From Marthasterias glacialis (Eukaryota > Echinodermata > Asteroidea > Forcipulatida > Asteriidae), in assembly GCA_911728455.2 (NCBI GenBank), contig OU452235.1, forward strand, positions 10,216,634-10,280,633: DNA of 64,000 nt, in the 5' to 3' direction. Below are positions 1 through 14,500 of the stretch, in pieces (the first letter of the stretch is position 1; every line of letters begins with the position of its first letter). Made by a program: the position numbers and the translations under genes. The notes below the pieces were generated by a model. The model ran no database searches and was not told where the DNA came from. It saw only the letters and a list, made by a program, of their open reading frames with translations.

Positions 1-839
1 AAAAAATCAAACTGCTCAGATTAATGCGAGAATGATTTTCCACTAACAAACACGGGTGTTCTTATGCTACTGATTCAGTCTCAGCGTGATTCTAAATGAA
101 AAAAATTCAAACAGCTCAGTTTAATGCAAGAATGATTTTCCACTAACAAACACGGGTGTTCTTATGCTACTGATTCAGTCTCGGCGAGTTTCTAGATGAA
201 AAAAAAATCAAATTATTCAGATTCATGCGAGAATAATTTTCCACTAACAACCTCAGTGTTCTTATTCTACTGATTCAGTCTCAGCGAATTTCTAGATGAA
301 AAAAATTCAAACAGCTCAGATAGGCTCTGAGAATGATTTTCCACTAACAAACTATGGTGTACTTATGCTAATGATTCAGTCTCAGCGAGTTTCAAGATGA
401 AAAAAAATCAAACAGCTCAGATGGGCTCTGAGAATGATTTTCCACTAACAAACTATGGTGTTCTTATGCTACTGATTCAGTCTGGGCGAGTTTCTAGATG
501 AAAAAAATTCAAACAGCTCAGATGGGCTCTGAGAATGATTTTCCACTAACAAACTATGGTGTTCTTATTCTACTGATTCAGTCTCAGCGTGTTCTAGAGG
601 AAAACAAAAATCAAACTGCTCAGATTTAATGCGAGAATGATTTTCCACTAACAAATACGGGTGTTCTTATGCTACTGATTCAGTCTCAGCGAGTTTCTAG
701 ATGAAAAAAAAAACTGCTCAGATTAATGCGAGAATGATTTTCCACTAACAAACACGGGTGTTCTTATGCTACTGGTTCAGTCTCAGCGAGTTTCAAAATG
801 AAAAAAATCAAACAGCTCAGATGGGCTCTGAGAATGATT

Positions 840-3800
840 TTCCACTATCAAACTATGGTGTTCTTATGCTACTGATTCTGTTTCAGCGAGATTCTAGATG
901 AAAAAAAAAATCAAACAGCTCAGATTAATGCGACAATGATTTTCCACTAACAAACACGGGTGTTCTTATGCTACTGGTTCAGTCTGAGCGAGATTCTCAA
1001 TGAAAAAAATTCAAACAGCTCAGATGGGCACTGAGAATGATTTTCCACTAACAAACACAGGTGTTCTTATGCTACTGATTCAGTCTCAGCAAGTTTCTAG
1101 ATGAAAAAAAATCAAACTGCTCAGATTAATGCGAGAATGATTTTCCACTAACAAACACGGGTGTTCTTATGCTACTGATTCAGTCTCAGTGAGTTTCTAG
1201 ATTAAAAAAAATATCAAACTGCTCAGATTAATACGAGAATGATTTTCCACTAACAAACACGGGTGTTCTTATGCTACTGATTCAGTCTCGGCGAGTTTCT
1301 CAATGAAAAAAATTCAAACAGCTCAGATGGGCTCTGAGAATGATTTTCCACTAACAAACTATGGTGTTCTTATTCTACTGATTCAGTCTCAGCGTGTTCT
1401 AGATGAAAAAAAATCAAACTGCTCAGATTAATGCGAGAATGATTTTCCACTAACAAACACTGGTGTTCTTATGCTACTGATTCAGTCTCAGAGTGATTCT
1501 AAATGAAAAAAATTCAAACAGCTCAGTTTAATGCAAGAATGATTTTCCACTAACAAACACGGGTGTTCTTATGCTACTGATTCAGTCTCAGCGAGTTTCT
1601 AGATGAAAAAAATTCAAACAGCTCAGATGGGCTCTGAGAATGATTTTCCACTAACAAACACGGGTGTTCTTATGCTACTGATTCAGTCTCGGCGAGTTTC
1701 TAGATGAAAAAAAAATCAAACAGCTCAGATGGGCTCTGAGAATGATTTTCCACTAACAAACTATGGTGTTCTTATTCTACTGATTCAGTCTCAGCGAATT
1801 TCTAGATGAAAAAAATTCAAACAGCTCAGATAGGCTCTGAGAATGATTTTCCACTAACAAACTATGGTGTACTTATGCTAATGATTCAGTCTGGGCGAGT
1901 TTCTAGATAAAAAAAATTCAAACAGCTCAGATGGGCTCTGAGAATGATTTTCCACTAACAAACTTTGGTGTTCTTATTCTACTGATTCAGTCTCAGCGTG
2001 TTCTAGAGGAAAACAAAAATCAAACTGCTCAGATTTAATGCGAGAATGATTTTTCACTAACAAATACGGGTGTTCTTATGCTACTGATTCAGTCTCAGCG
2101 AGTTTCAAAATGAAAAAAATCAAACAGCTCAGATGGGCTCTGAGAATGATTTTCCACTATCAAACTATGGTGTTCTTATGCTACTGATTCTTTTTCAGCG
2201 AGATTCTAGATGAAAAAAAAATCAAACAGCTCAGATTAATGCGAGAATGATTTTCCACTAACAAACACGGGTGTTCTTATGCTACTGGTTCAGTCTGAGC
2301 GAGATTCTCAATGAAAAAAATTCAAACAGCTCAGATGGGCACTGAGAATGATTTTCCACTAACAAACACGGGTGTTCTTATGCTACTGGTTCAGTCTGAG
2401 CGAGATTCTCAATGAAAAAAATTCAAACAGCTCAGATGGGCACTGAGAATGATTTTCCACTAACAAACACAGGTGTTCTTATGCTACTGATTCAGTCTCA
2501 GCGTGTTCTAGATGAAAAAAAATCAAACTGCTCAGATTAATGCGAGAATGATTTTCCACTATTCAAACAGCTCAGATGGGATCTGAGAATGATTTTCCAC
2601 TAACAAACTATGGTGTTCTTATTCTACTGATTCAGTCTCAGCGTGTTCTAGATGAAAAAAAATCAAACTGCTCAGATTAATGCGAGAATGATTTTCCACT
2701 AACAAACACGGGTGTTCTTATGCTACTGATTCAGTCTCAGCGTGATTCTAAATGTAAAAAATTCAAACAGCTCAGTTTAATGCAAGAATGATTTTCCACT
2801 AACAAACACGGGTGTTCTTATGCTACTGGTTCAGTCTCAGCGAGTTTTTAGATGAAAAAAAAATCAAACTGCTCAGATTCATGTGAGAATGATTTTCCAC
2901 TAACAAACTCGAGTGTTCTTATTCTACTGATTCAGTCTCAGCGAGTTTCTAGATGAAAAAAATTCAAACAGCTCAGATGGGCTCTGAGAATGTTTTTTCA
3001 CTAACAAACCATGGTTCTTATTCTACTGATTCAGTCTCAGCGTGTTCTAGATTAAAAAAAAAATTCAAACTGCTCAGATTAATGCGAGAATGATTTTCCA
3101 CTAATAAACACGGGTGTTCTTATGCTACTGATTCAGTCTCAGTGAGTTTCTAGATTAAAAAAAATATCAAACTGCTCAGATTAATACGAGAATGATTTTC
3201 CATTAACAAACACGGGTGTTCTTATGCTACTGATTCAGTCTCGGCGAGTTTCTCAATGAAAAAAATTCAAACAGCTCAGATGGGCTCTGAGAATGATTTT
3301 CCACTAACAAACTATGGTGTTCTTATTCTACTGATTCAGTCTCAGCGTGTTCTAGAGGAAAACAAAAATCAAACTGCTCAGATTTAATGCGAGAATGATT
3401 TTCCACTAACAAATACGGGTGTTCTTATGCTACTGATTCAGTCTCAGCGAGTTTCTAGATGAAAAAAAAAACTGCTCAGATTAATGCGAGAATGATTTTC
3501 CACTAACAAACACGGGTGTTCTTATGCTACTGGTTCAGTCTCAGCGAGTTTCAACATGAAAAAAATCAAACAGCTCAGATGGGCTCTGAGAATGATTTTC
3601 CACTATCAAACTATGGTGTTCTTATGCTACTGATTCTGTTTCAGCGAGATTCTAGATGAAAAAAAAATCAAACAGCTCAGATTAATGCGAGAATGATTTT
3701 CCACTAACAAACACGGGTGTTTTTATGCTACTGGTTCAGTCTGAGCGAGATTCTCAATGAAAAAAATTCAAACAGCTCAGATGGGCACTGAGAATGATTT

Positions 3801-5220
3801 TCCACTAACAAACACGGGTGTTCTTATGCTACTGGTTCAGTCTGAGCGAGATTCTCAATGAAAAAAATTCAAACAGCTCAGATGGGCACTGAGAATGATT
3901 TTCCACTAACAAACACAGGTGTTCTTATGCTACTGATTCAGTCTCAGCGAGTTTCTAGATGAAAAAAAATCAAACTGCTCAGATTAATGCGAGAATGATT
4001 TTCCACTAACAAACACGGGTGTTCTTATGCTACTAGTTTTGGTTTCATCGAGATTGGGAAAGACAAAAATTCAAACTGCTCAGATGGGCTCTGAGAATGA
4101 TTTTCCACTATCAAACTATGGTGTTCTTATGCTACTGATTCTGTTTCAGCGAGATTCTCAATGAAAAAAAAAATCAAACAGCTCAGATTAATGCGACAAT
4201 GATTTTCCACTAACAAACACGGGTGTTCTTATGCTACTGGTTCAGTCTGAGCGAGATTCTCAATGAAAAAAATTCAAACAGCTCAGATGGGCACTGAGAA
4301 TGATTTTCCACTAACAAACACAGGTGTTCTTATGCTACTGATTCAGTCTCAGCAAGTTTCTAGATGAAAAAAAATCAAACTGCTCAGATTAATGCGAGAA
4401 TGATTTTCCACTAACAAACACGGGTGTTCTTATGCTACTGATTCAGTCTCAGTGAGTTTCTAGATTAAAAAAAATATCAAACTGCTCAGATTAATACGAG
4501 AATGATTTTCCACTAACAAACACGGGTGTTCTTATGCTACTGATTCAGTCTCGGCGAGTTTCTCAATGAAAAAAATTCAAACAGCTCAGATGGGCTCTGA
4601 GAATGATTTTCCACTAACAAACTATGGTGTTCTTATTCTACTGATTCAGTCTCAGCGTGTTCTAGATGAAAAAAAATCAAACTGCTCAGATTAATGCGAG
4701 AATGATTTTCCACTAACAAACACTGGTGTTCTTATGCTACTGATTCAGTCTCAGAGTGATTCTAAATGAAAAAAATTCAAACAGCTCAGTTTAATGCAAG
4801 AATGATTTTCCACTAACAAACACGGGTGTTCTTATGCTAATGATTCAGTCTCGGCGAGTTTCTAGATGAAAAAAAAATCAAACAGCTCAGATGGGCTCTG
4901 AGAATGATTTTCCACTAACAAACTATGGTGTTCTTATTCTACTGATTCAGTCTCAGCGAATTTCTAGATGAAAAAAATTCAAACAGCTCAGATAGGCTCT
5001 GAGAATGATTTTCCACTAACAAACTATGGTGTACTTATGCTAATGATTCAGTCTGGGCGAGTTTCTAGATAAAAAAAATTCAAACAGCTCAGATGGGCTC
5101 TGAGAATGATTTTCCACTAACAAACTTTGGTGTTCTTATTCTACTGATTCAGTCTCAGCGTGTTCTAGAGGAAAACAAAAATCAAACTGCTCAGATTTAA
5201 TGCGAGAATGATTTTTCACT
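840..5220. repeat. 3.26-kb higher-order duplication inside the satellite
   Basis: Rare private variants recur in the same order 3263 bp apart: the GCGACAATG variant at 931 and 4194, and the CACTGGTGTT variant at 1458 and 4721. Further on, the offset drops to 3162 bp (ACTTATGCTAATG at 1871 and 5033; CAAATACGGG at 2061 and 5223). The drop equals one monomer: the unit at about 1586-1686 is missing from the second copy near 4850. This is a block duplication followed by gain or loss of a single monomer. Confidence 0.85.
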
Positions 5221-8200
5221 AACAAATACGGGTGTTCTTATTCTACTGATTCAGTCTCAGCGAGTTTCTAGATGAAAAAAAAAAACTGCTCAGATTAATG
5301 CGAGAATGATTTTCCACTAACAAACTATGGTGTTCTTATTCTACTGATTCAGTCTCAGCGAGTTTCTGGATGAAAAAAAAATCAAACTGCTCAGATTAAT
5401 GCGAGAATGATTTTCCACTAACAAACACGGGTGTTCTTATGCTACTGATTCAGTCTGAGCGAGTTTCAAGATGAAAAAAAATCAAACAGCTCAGATGGGC
5501 TCTGAGAATGATTTTCCACTAACAAACTATGGTGTTCTTTTGCTACTGATTCTGTATCAGCGAGATTCTAGATGGAAAAAAAATCAAACAGCTCAGATTA
5601 ATGCGAAAATGATTTTCCACTAACAAACACGGGTGTTCTTAGGCTATTGGTTCAGTCTCAGCGAGATTCTCAATGAAAAAATTTCAAACAGCTCAGATGG
5701 GCTCTGAGAATGATTTTCCACTAACAAACTATGGTGTTCTTATGCTACTGATTCAGTCTGGGCGAGTTTCTAGATAAAAAAAATTCAAACAGCTCAGATG
5801 GGCTCTGAGAATGATTTTCCACTAACAAACTATGGTGTTCTTATGCTACTGATTCAGTCTCAGCGAGTTTCTAGATGAAAAAAAAATCAAACTACTCAGA
5901 TTCATGCGAGAATGATTTTCCACTAACAACCTCAGTGTTCTTATTCTACTGATTCAGTCTCAGCGAATTTCTAGATGAAAAAAATTCAAACAGCTCAGAT
6001 GGGCACTGAGAATGATTTTCCACTAACAAACACGGGTGTTCTTATGCTACTGATTCAGTCTCAGCGAGTTTCTAGATGAAAAAAAATCAAACTGCACAGA
6101 TTAATGCGAGAATGATTTTCCACTAACAAACACGGGTGTTCTTATGCTACTGATTCAGTCTCAGCGAGTTTCAAGATGAAAAAAAATCAAATAGTTCAGA
6201 TGGGCTCTGAGAATGATTTTCCACTAACAAACTATGGTGTTCTTATTCTACTGATTCAGTCTCAGCGAGTTTCTAAATGAAAAAAATTCAAACAGCTCAG
6301 ATGGGCTCTGAGAATGATTTTCCACTAACAAACTATGGTGTTCTTACTCTACTGATTCAGTCTCAGCGTGTTCTAGATGAAAAAAAATCAAACTGCTCAG
6401 ATTAATGCGAGAAAGATTTTCCACTAACAAACACGGGTGTTCTTATGCTACTGATTTCAGTCTCAGCGAGTTTCTAGATGAAAAAAAATCAAACTGCTCA
6501 GATTAATGTGAGAATGATTTTCCAATAACACACACGGGTGTTCTTATGCTACTGATTCAGTCTCAGCGAGTTTCTAAATGAAAAAAAATCAAACAGCTCA
6601 GATGGGCTCTGAGAATGATTTTCCACTAACAAACTATGGTGTTTTTATGCTACTGATTCTGTCTCAGCGAGATTCTAGATTGAAAAAAATCAAACAGCTC
6701 AGATTAATGCGAGAATGATTTTCCACTAACAAACACGGGTGTTCTTAGGCTATTGGTTCAGTCTCAGCGAGATTCTCAATGAAACAAATTCAAACAGCTC
6801 AGATGGGCTCTGAGAATGATTTTCGACTAACAAACCTTGGTGTTCTTATGCTACTGATTCAGTCTCAGCGAGTTTCTAGATGAAAAAAAAATCAAACTAC
6901 TCAGATTCATGCGAGAATGATTTTCCACTAACAACCTCAGTGTTCTTATTCTACTGATTCAGTCTCAGCGAATTTCTAGATGAAAAAAATTCAAACAACT
7001 CAGATAGGCTCTGAGAATGATTTTCCACTAACAAACTATGGTGTACTTATGCTAATGATTCAGTCTCAGCGAGTTTCAAGATGAAAAAAAATCAAACAGC
7101 TCAGATGGGCTCTAAGAATGATTTTCCACTAACAAACTATGGTGTTCTTATGCTAATGATTCAGTCTCGGCAAGTTTCTAGATGAAAAAAATTCAAACAG
7201 CTCAGATGGGCTCTGAGAATGATTTTCCACTAACAAACACGGGTGTTCTTATGCTACTGATTCAGTCTCAGCGAGTTTCTAGATGAAAAAAAAACTGCTC
7301 AGATTAATGCGAGAATGATTTTCCACTAACAAACACGGGTGTTCTTATGCTACTGGTTCAGTCTGAGCGAGTTTCATAATGAAAAAAAATCAAACAGCTC
7401 AGATGGGCACTGAGAATGATTTTCCACTAACAAACACGGGTGTTCTTATGCTACTGATTCTGTTTCAGCGAGATTTTAGATGAAAAAAAAATCAAACAGC
7501 TCAGATTAATGCGAGAATGATTTTCCACTAACAAACACGGAAGTTCTTATGCTACTGGTTCAGTCTGAGCGAGATTCTCAATGAAAAAAATTCAAACAGC
7601 TCAGATGGGCTCTGAGAATGATTTTCCACTAACAAACTAGGGTGTTCTTATGCTACTGATTCAGTCTCAGCGTGTTCTAGATGAAAAAAAATCAAACTGC
7701 TCAGATTAATGCGAGAATGATTTTCCACTAACAAACACGGGTGTTCTTATGCTACTGATTCAGTCTCAGTGAGTTTCTAGATTAACAAAAATATCAAACT
7801 GCTCAGATTAATACGAGAATGATTTTCCACTAACAAACACGGGTGTTCTTATGCTACTGATTCAGTCTCGGCGAGTTTCTAGATGAAAAAAATTCAAACA
7901 GCTCAGATGGGCTCTGAGAATGATTTTCCACTTACAAACTATGGTGTTCTTATTCTACTGATTCAGTCTCAGCGTGTTCTAGATGAAAAAAAATCAAACT
8001 GCTCAGATTAATGCGAGAATGATTTTCCACTAACACACACGGGTGTTCTTATGCTACTGGTTCAGTCTCAGCGAGTTTCTAGATGAAAAAAAAATCAAAC
8101 TGCTCAGATTCATGTGAGAATGATTTTCCACTAACAAACTCGAGTGTTCTTATTCTACTGATTCAGTCTCAGCGAGTTTCTAGATGAAAAAAATTCAAAC

Positions 8201-9099
8201 AGCTCAGATGGGCTCTGAGAATGATTTTCCACTAACAAACACGGGTGTTCTTATGCTACTGATTCAGTCTCAGCGAGTTTCTAGATGAAAAAAAAACTGC
8301 TCAGATTAATGCGAGAATGATTTTCCACTAACAAACACGGGTGTTCTTATGCTACTGGTTCAGTCTGAGCGAGTTTCATAATGAAAAAAAATCAAACAGC
8401 TCAGATGGGCACTGAGAATGATTTTCCACTAACAAACACGGGTGTTCTTATGCTACTGATTCTGTTTCAGCGAGATTCTAGATGAAAAAAAAATCAAACA
8501 GCTCAGATTAATGCTAGAATGATTTTCCACTAACAAACACGGGTGTTCTTATGCTACTGGTTCAGTCTGAGCGAGATTCTCAATGTAAAAAATTCAAACA
8601 GCTCAGATGGGCTCTGAGAATGATTTTCCACTAACAAACTATGGTGTTCTTATGCTACTGATTCAGTCTCAGTGAGTTTCTAGATTAAAAAAAATATCAA
8701 ACTGCTCAGATTAATACGAGAATGATTTTCCACTAACAAACACGGGTGTTCTTATGCTACTGATTCAGTCTCGGCGAGTTTCTAGATGAAAAAAATTCAA
8801 ACAGCTCAGATGGGCTCTGAGAATGATTTTCCACTAACAAACTATGGTCTTCTTATTCTACTGATTCAGTCTCAGCGTGTTCTAGATGAAAAAAAATCAA
8901 ACTGCTCAGATTAATGCGAGAATGATTTTCCACTAACAAACACGGGTGTTCTTATGCTACTGATTCAGTCTCAGAGTGATTCTAAATGAAAAAAATTCAA
9001 ACAGCTCAGTTTAATGCAAGAATGATTTTCCACTAACAAACACGGGTGTTCTTATGCTACTGATTCAGTCTCAGCGAGATTCTAGATGAAAAAAATTCA

Positions 9100-11500
9100 A
9101 ACAGCTCAGATGGGCTCTGAGAATGATTTTCCACTAACAAACACGGGTGTTCTTATGCTACTGATTCAGTCTCGGCGAGTTTCTAGATGAAAAAAAAATC
9201 AAACTACTCAGATTCATTCGAGAATGATTTTCCACTAAAAACCTCAGTGTTCTTATTCTACTGATTCAGTCTCAGCGAATTTCTAGATGAAAAAAATTCA
9301 AACAGCTCAGATAGGCTCTGAGAATGATTTTCCACTAACAAACTATGGTGTACTTATGCTAATGATTCAGTCTCAGCGAGTTTCAAGATGAAAAAAAATC
9401 AAACAGCTCAGATGGGCTCTGAGAATGATTTTCCACTAACAAACTATGGTGTTCTTATGCTACTGATTCAAGTCTCGGCGAGTTTCTAGATGAAAAAAAT
9501 TCAAACAGCTCAGATGGGCTCTGAGAATGATTTTCCACTAACAAACTATAGTGTTCTTATTCGACTGATTTAGTCTCAGCGAGTTTCTAGATGAAAAAAA
9601 AAACTGCTCAGATTAATGCGAGAATGATTTTCCACTAACAAACACGGGTGTTCTTATGCTACTGGTTCAGTCTCAGCGAGTTTGAAAATGAAAAAAATCA
9701 AACAGCTCAGAAGGGCTCTGAGAATGATTTTCCACTATCAAACTATGGTGTTCTTATGCTACTGATTCTGTTTCAGCGAGATTCTAGATGAAAAAAAAAT
9801 CAAACAGCTCAGATTAATGCGAGAATGATTTTCCACTAACAAACACGGGTGTTCTTATGCTACTGGTTCAGTCTCGGCGAGTTTCTCAATGAAAAAAATT
9901 CAAACAGCTCAGATGGGCTCTGAGAATGATTTTCCACTAACAAACTATGGTGTTCTTATTCTACTGATTCAGTCTCAGCGTGTTCTAGATGAAAACAAAA
10001 ATCAAACTGCTCAGATTTAATGCGAGAATGATTTTCCACTAACAAACACGGGTGTTCTTATGCTACTGATTCAGTCTCAGTGAGTTTCTAGATTTAAAAA
10101 AAAAATCAAACTGCTCAGATTAATGCGAGAATGATATTCCACTAACAAACACGGGTGTTTTTATGCTACTGATTCAGTCTCAGCGAGTTTCTAAATGAAA
10201 AAAAATCAAACAGCTCAGATGGACTCTGAGAATGATTTTAGACTAACAAACTATGGTGTTCTTATGCTACTGATTCAGTCTCAGCGAGTTTGTAGATGAA
10301 AAAAAAATCAAACTACTCAGATTAATGCGAGAATGATTTTCCACTAACAACCTCAGTGTTGTTAATCTACTGATTCAGTCTCAGCGAGTTTCAAAATGAA
10401 ATAAATTCAAACAGCTCAGATAAGCTCTGAGAATGAATTTCCACTAACAAACTATGGTGTACTTATGCTACTGATTCAGTCTCAGCGAGTTTCAAGATGA
10501 AAAAAAAATCAAACAGCTCAGATGGGGCTCTGAGAATGATTTTCCACTAACAAACTATGGTGTTCTTATGCTACTGATTCAGTCTCGGCGAGTTTCTAGA
10601 TGAAAAAAATTCAAACAGCTCAGATGGGCTCTGAGAATGATTTTCCACTAACAAACTATGGTGTTCTTATTCTACTGATTCAGTCTCAGCGTGTTCTAGA
10701 TGAAAAAAAATCAAACTGCTCAGATTAATGCGAGAATGATTTTCCACTAACAAACACGGGTGTTCTTATGCTACTGATTCAGTCTCAGAGTGATTCTAAA
10801 TGAAAAAAATTCAAACAGCTCAGTTTAATGCAAGAATGATTTTCCACTAACAAACACGGGTGTTCTTATGCTACTGGTTCAGTCTCAGCGAGTTTCTAGA
10901 TGAAAAAAAAATCAAACTGCTCAGATTCATGTGAGAATGATTTTCCACTAACAAACTCGAGTGTTCTTATTCTACTGATTCAGTCTCAGCGAGTTTCTAG
11001 ATGAAAAAAATTCAAACAGCTCAGATGGGCTCTGAGAATGTTTTTTCACTAACAAACTATGGTTCTTATTCTACTGATTCAGTCTCAGCGTGTTCTAGAT
11101 TAAAAAAAAATCAAACTGCTCAGATTAATGCGAGAATGATTTTCCACTAACAAACACGGGTGTTCTTATGCTACTGATTCAGTCTTAGTGATTTTCTAGA
11201 TTAAAAAAAATATCAAACTGCTCAGATTAATACGAGATTGATTTTCCACTAACAAACACGGGTGTTCTTATGCTACTGATTCAGTCTCAGCGAGTTTCTA
11301 GATGAAAAAAATTCAAACAGCTCAGATGGGCTCTGAGAATGATTTTCCACTAACAAACACGGGTGTTCTTATGCTACTGATTCAGTCTCGGCGAGTTTCT
11401 AGATGAAAAAAAAATCAAACTACTCAGATTCATTCGAGAATGATTTTCCACTAAAAACCTCAGTGTTCTTATTCTACTGATTCAGTCTCAGCGAATTTCT
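9100..11500. repeat. 2.2-kb higher-order duplication inside the satellite
   Basis: The unusual CATTCGAGAATG variant followed by CACTAAAAACCTCAG occurs at 9214 and again at 11431, an offset of 2217 bp, with the neighbouring monomer types in the same order. A related block, marked by TTTTGGTTTCATCGAGAT, occurs at about 12571 and 16999, an offset of 4428 bp, close to twice 2.2 kb. Another variant, AGTTTCTAAATTTAAA, occurs at 14511 and 16221 (offset 1710). Confidence 0.75.
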
Positions 11501-14500
11501 AGATGAAAAAAATTCAAACAGCTCAGATAGGCTCTGAGAATGATTTTCCACTAACAAACTATGGTGTACTTATGCTAATGATTCAGTCTCAGCGAGTTTC
11601 AAGATGAAAAAAAATCAAACAGCTCAGATGGGCTCTGAGAATGATTTTCCACTAACAAACTTTGGTGTTCTTATGCTACTGATTCAGTCTCGGCGAGTTT
11701 CTAGATGAAAAAAATTCAAACAGCTCAGATGGGCTCTGAGAATGATTTTCCACTAACAAACTATGGTGTTCTTATTCTACTGATTCAGTCTCAGCGAGTT
11801 TCTAGTTGAAAAAAAAAACTGCTCAGATTAATGCGAGAATGATTTTCCACTAACAAACACGGGTGTTCTTATGCTACTGGTTCAGTCTCAGCGAGTTTGA
11901 AAATGAAAAAAATCAAACAGCTCAGAAGGGCTCTGAGAATGATTTTCCACTATCAAACTATGGTGTTCTTATGCTACTGATTCTGTTTCAGCGAGATTCT
12001 AGATGAAAAAAAAATCAAACAGCTCAGATTAATGCGAGAATGATTTTCCACTAACAAACACGGTTGTTCTTATGCTACTGGTTCAGTCTGAGCGAGATTC
12101 TCAATGAAAAAAATTCAAACAGCTCAGATGGGCACTGAGAATGATTTTCCACTAACAAACACGGGTGTTCTTATGCTACTGGTTCAGTCTCGGCGAGTTT
12201 CTAGATGAAAAAAATTCAAACAGCTCAGATGGGCTCTGAGAATGATTTTCCACTAACAAACTATGGTGTTCTTATTCTACTGATTCAGTCTCAGCGTGTT
12301 CTAGATGAAAACAAAAATCAAACTGCTCAGATTTAATGCGAGAATGATTTTCCACTAACAAACACGGGTGTTCTTATGCTACTGATTCAGTCTCAGCGAG
12401 TTTCTAGATGAAAAAAAAAACTGCTCGGATTAATGCGAGAATGATTTTCCACTAACAAACTGTGGTGTTCTTATTCTACTGTTTCAGTCTCAGCGAGTTT
12501 CTGGATGAAAAAAAATCAAACTGCTCAGATTAATGTGAGAATGATTTTCCACTAACAAACATGGGTGTTCTTATGCTACTAGTTTTGGTTTCATCGAGAT
12601 TGGGAAAGACAAAAATTCAAACTGCTACTATGCCCCCGAGAATGATTTTCTATTAATAAACACGGGTGTTCTTGATCCTACTGGTTCGGTTTCACCCAGA
12701 TTGGGGAAGAAAAAAATTCAAACTGCTCAGATGGGCTCTTGGAATGATTTTCCACTAACAAACACGGGTGTTCTTATGCTACTGATTCAGTCTCAGTGAG
12801 TTTCTAGATTTAAAAAAAAAATCAAACTGCTCAGATTAATGCGAGAATGATATTCCACTAAGAAACACGGGTGTTTTTATGCTACTGATTCAGTCTCAGC
12901 GAGTTTCTAAATGAAAAAAAATCAAACAGCTCAGATGGACTCTGAGAATGATTTTAGACTAACAAACTATGGTGTTCTTATGCTACTGATTCAGTCTCAG
13001 CGAGTTTGTAGATGAAAAAAAAATCAAACTACTCAGATTAATGCGAGAATGATTTTCCACTAACAACCTCAGTGTTGTTAATCTACTGATTCAGTCTCAG
13101 CGAGTTTCAAAATGAAAAAAATTCAAACAGCTCAGATAAGCTCTGAGAATGAATTTCCACTAACAAACTATGGTGTACTTATGCTACTGATTCAGTCTCA
13201 GCGAGTTTCAAGATGAAAAAAAAATCAAACAGCTCAGATGGGCTCTGAGAATGATTTTCCACTAACAAACTATGGTGTTCTTATGCTACTGATTCAGTCT
13301 CGGCGAGTTTCTAGATGAAAAAAATTCAAACAGCTCAGATGGGCTCTGAGAATGATTTTCCACTAACAAACTATGGTGTTCTTATTCTACTGATTCAGTC
13401 TCAGCGTGTTCTAGATGAAAACAAAAATCAAACTGCTCAGATTTAATGCGAGAATGATTTTCCACTAAAAAACAGGGGTGTTCTTATTCTACTGATTCAG
13501 TCTCAGCGAGTTTCTAGATGAAAAAAAAAACTGCTCAGATTAATGCGAGAATGATTTTCCACTAACAAACTATGGTGTTCTTATTCTACTGATTCAGTCT
13601 CAGCGAGTTTCTGGATGAAAAAAAAATCAAACTGCTCAGATTAATGCGAGAATGATTTTCCACTAACAAACACGGGTGTTCTTATGCTACTGATTCAGTC
13701 TCAGCGAGTTTCAAGATGAAAAAAAATCAAACAGCTCAGATGGGCTCTGAGAATGATTTTACAATAACAAACTATGGTGTTCTTATTCTACTGATTCAGT
13801 CTCAGCGTGTTCTAGATGAAAAAAAATCAAACTGCTCAGATTAATGCGAGAATGATTTTCCACTAACAAACACGGGTGTTCTTATGCTACTGGTTCAGTC
13901 TCAGAGTGATTCTAAATGAAAAAAATTCAAACAGCTCAGTTTAATGCAAGAATGATTTTCCACTATCAAACACGGGTGTTCTTATGCTACTGGTTCAGTC
14001 TCAGCGAGTTTCAAGATGAAAAAAAAATCAAACAGCTCAGATGGGCTCTGAGAATGATTTTCCACTAACAAACACGGGTGTTCTTATGCTACTGATTCAG
14101 TCTCAGCGAGTTTCAAGATGAAAAAAAATCAAACAGCTCAGATGGGCTCTGAGAATGATTTTCCACTAACAAACTATGGTGTTCTTATTCTACTGATTCA
14201 GTCTCGGCGAGTTTCTAGATGAAAAAAATTCAAACAGCTCAGATAGGCTCTGAGAATGATTTTCCACTAACAAACTATGGTGTTCTTATTCTACTCATTC
14301 AGTCTCGGCGAGTTTCTAGATGAAAAAAATTCAAACAGCTCAGATGGGCTCTGAGAATGATTTTCCACTAACAAACTATGGTGTTCTTATGCTACTGATT
14401 CAGTCTCAGCGTGTTCTAGATGAAAAAAAATCAAACTGCTCAGATTAATACGAGAATGATTTTCCACTAACAAACACGGGTGTTCTTATGCTACTAATTC

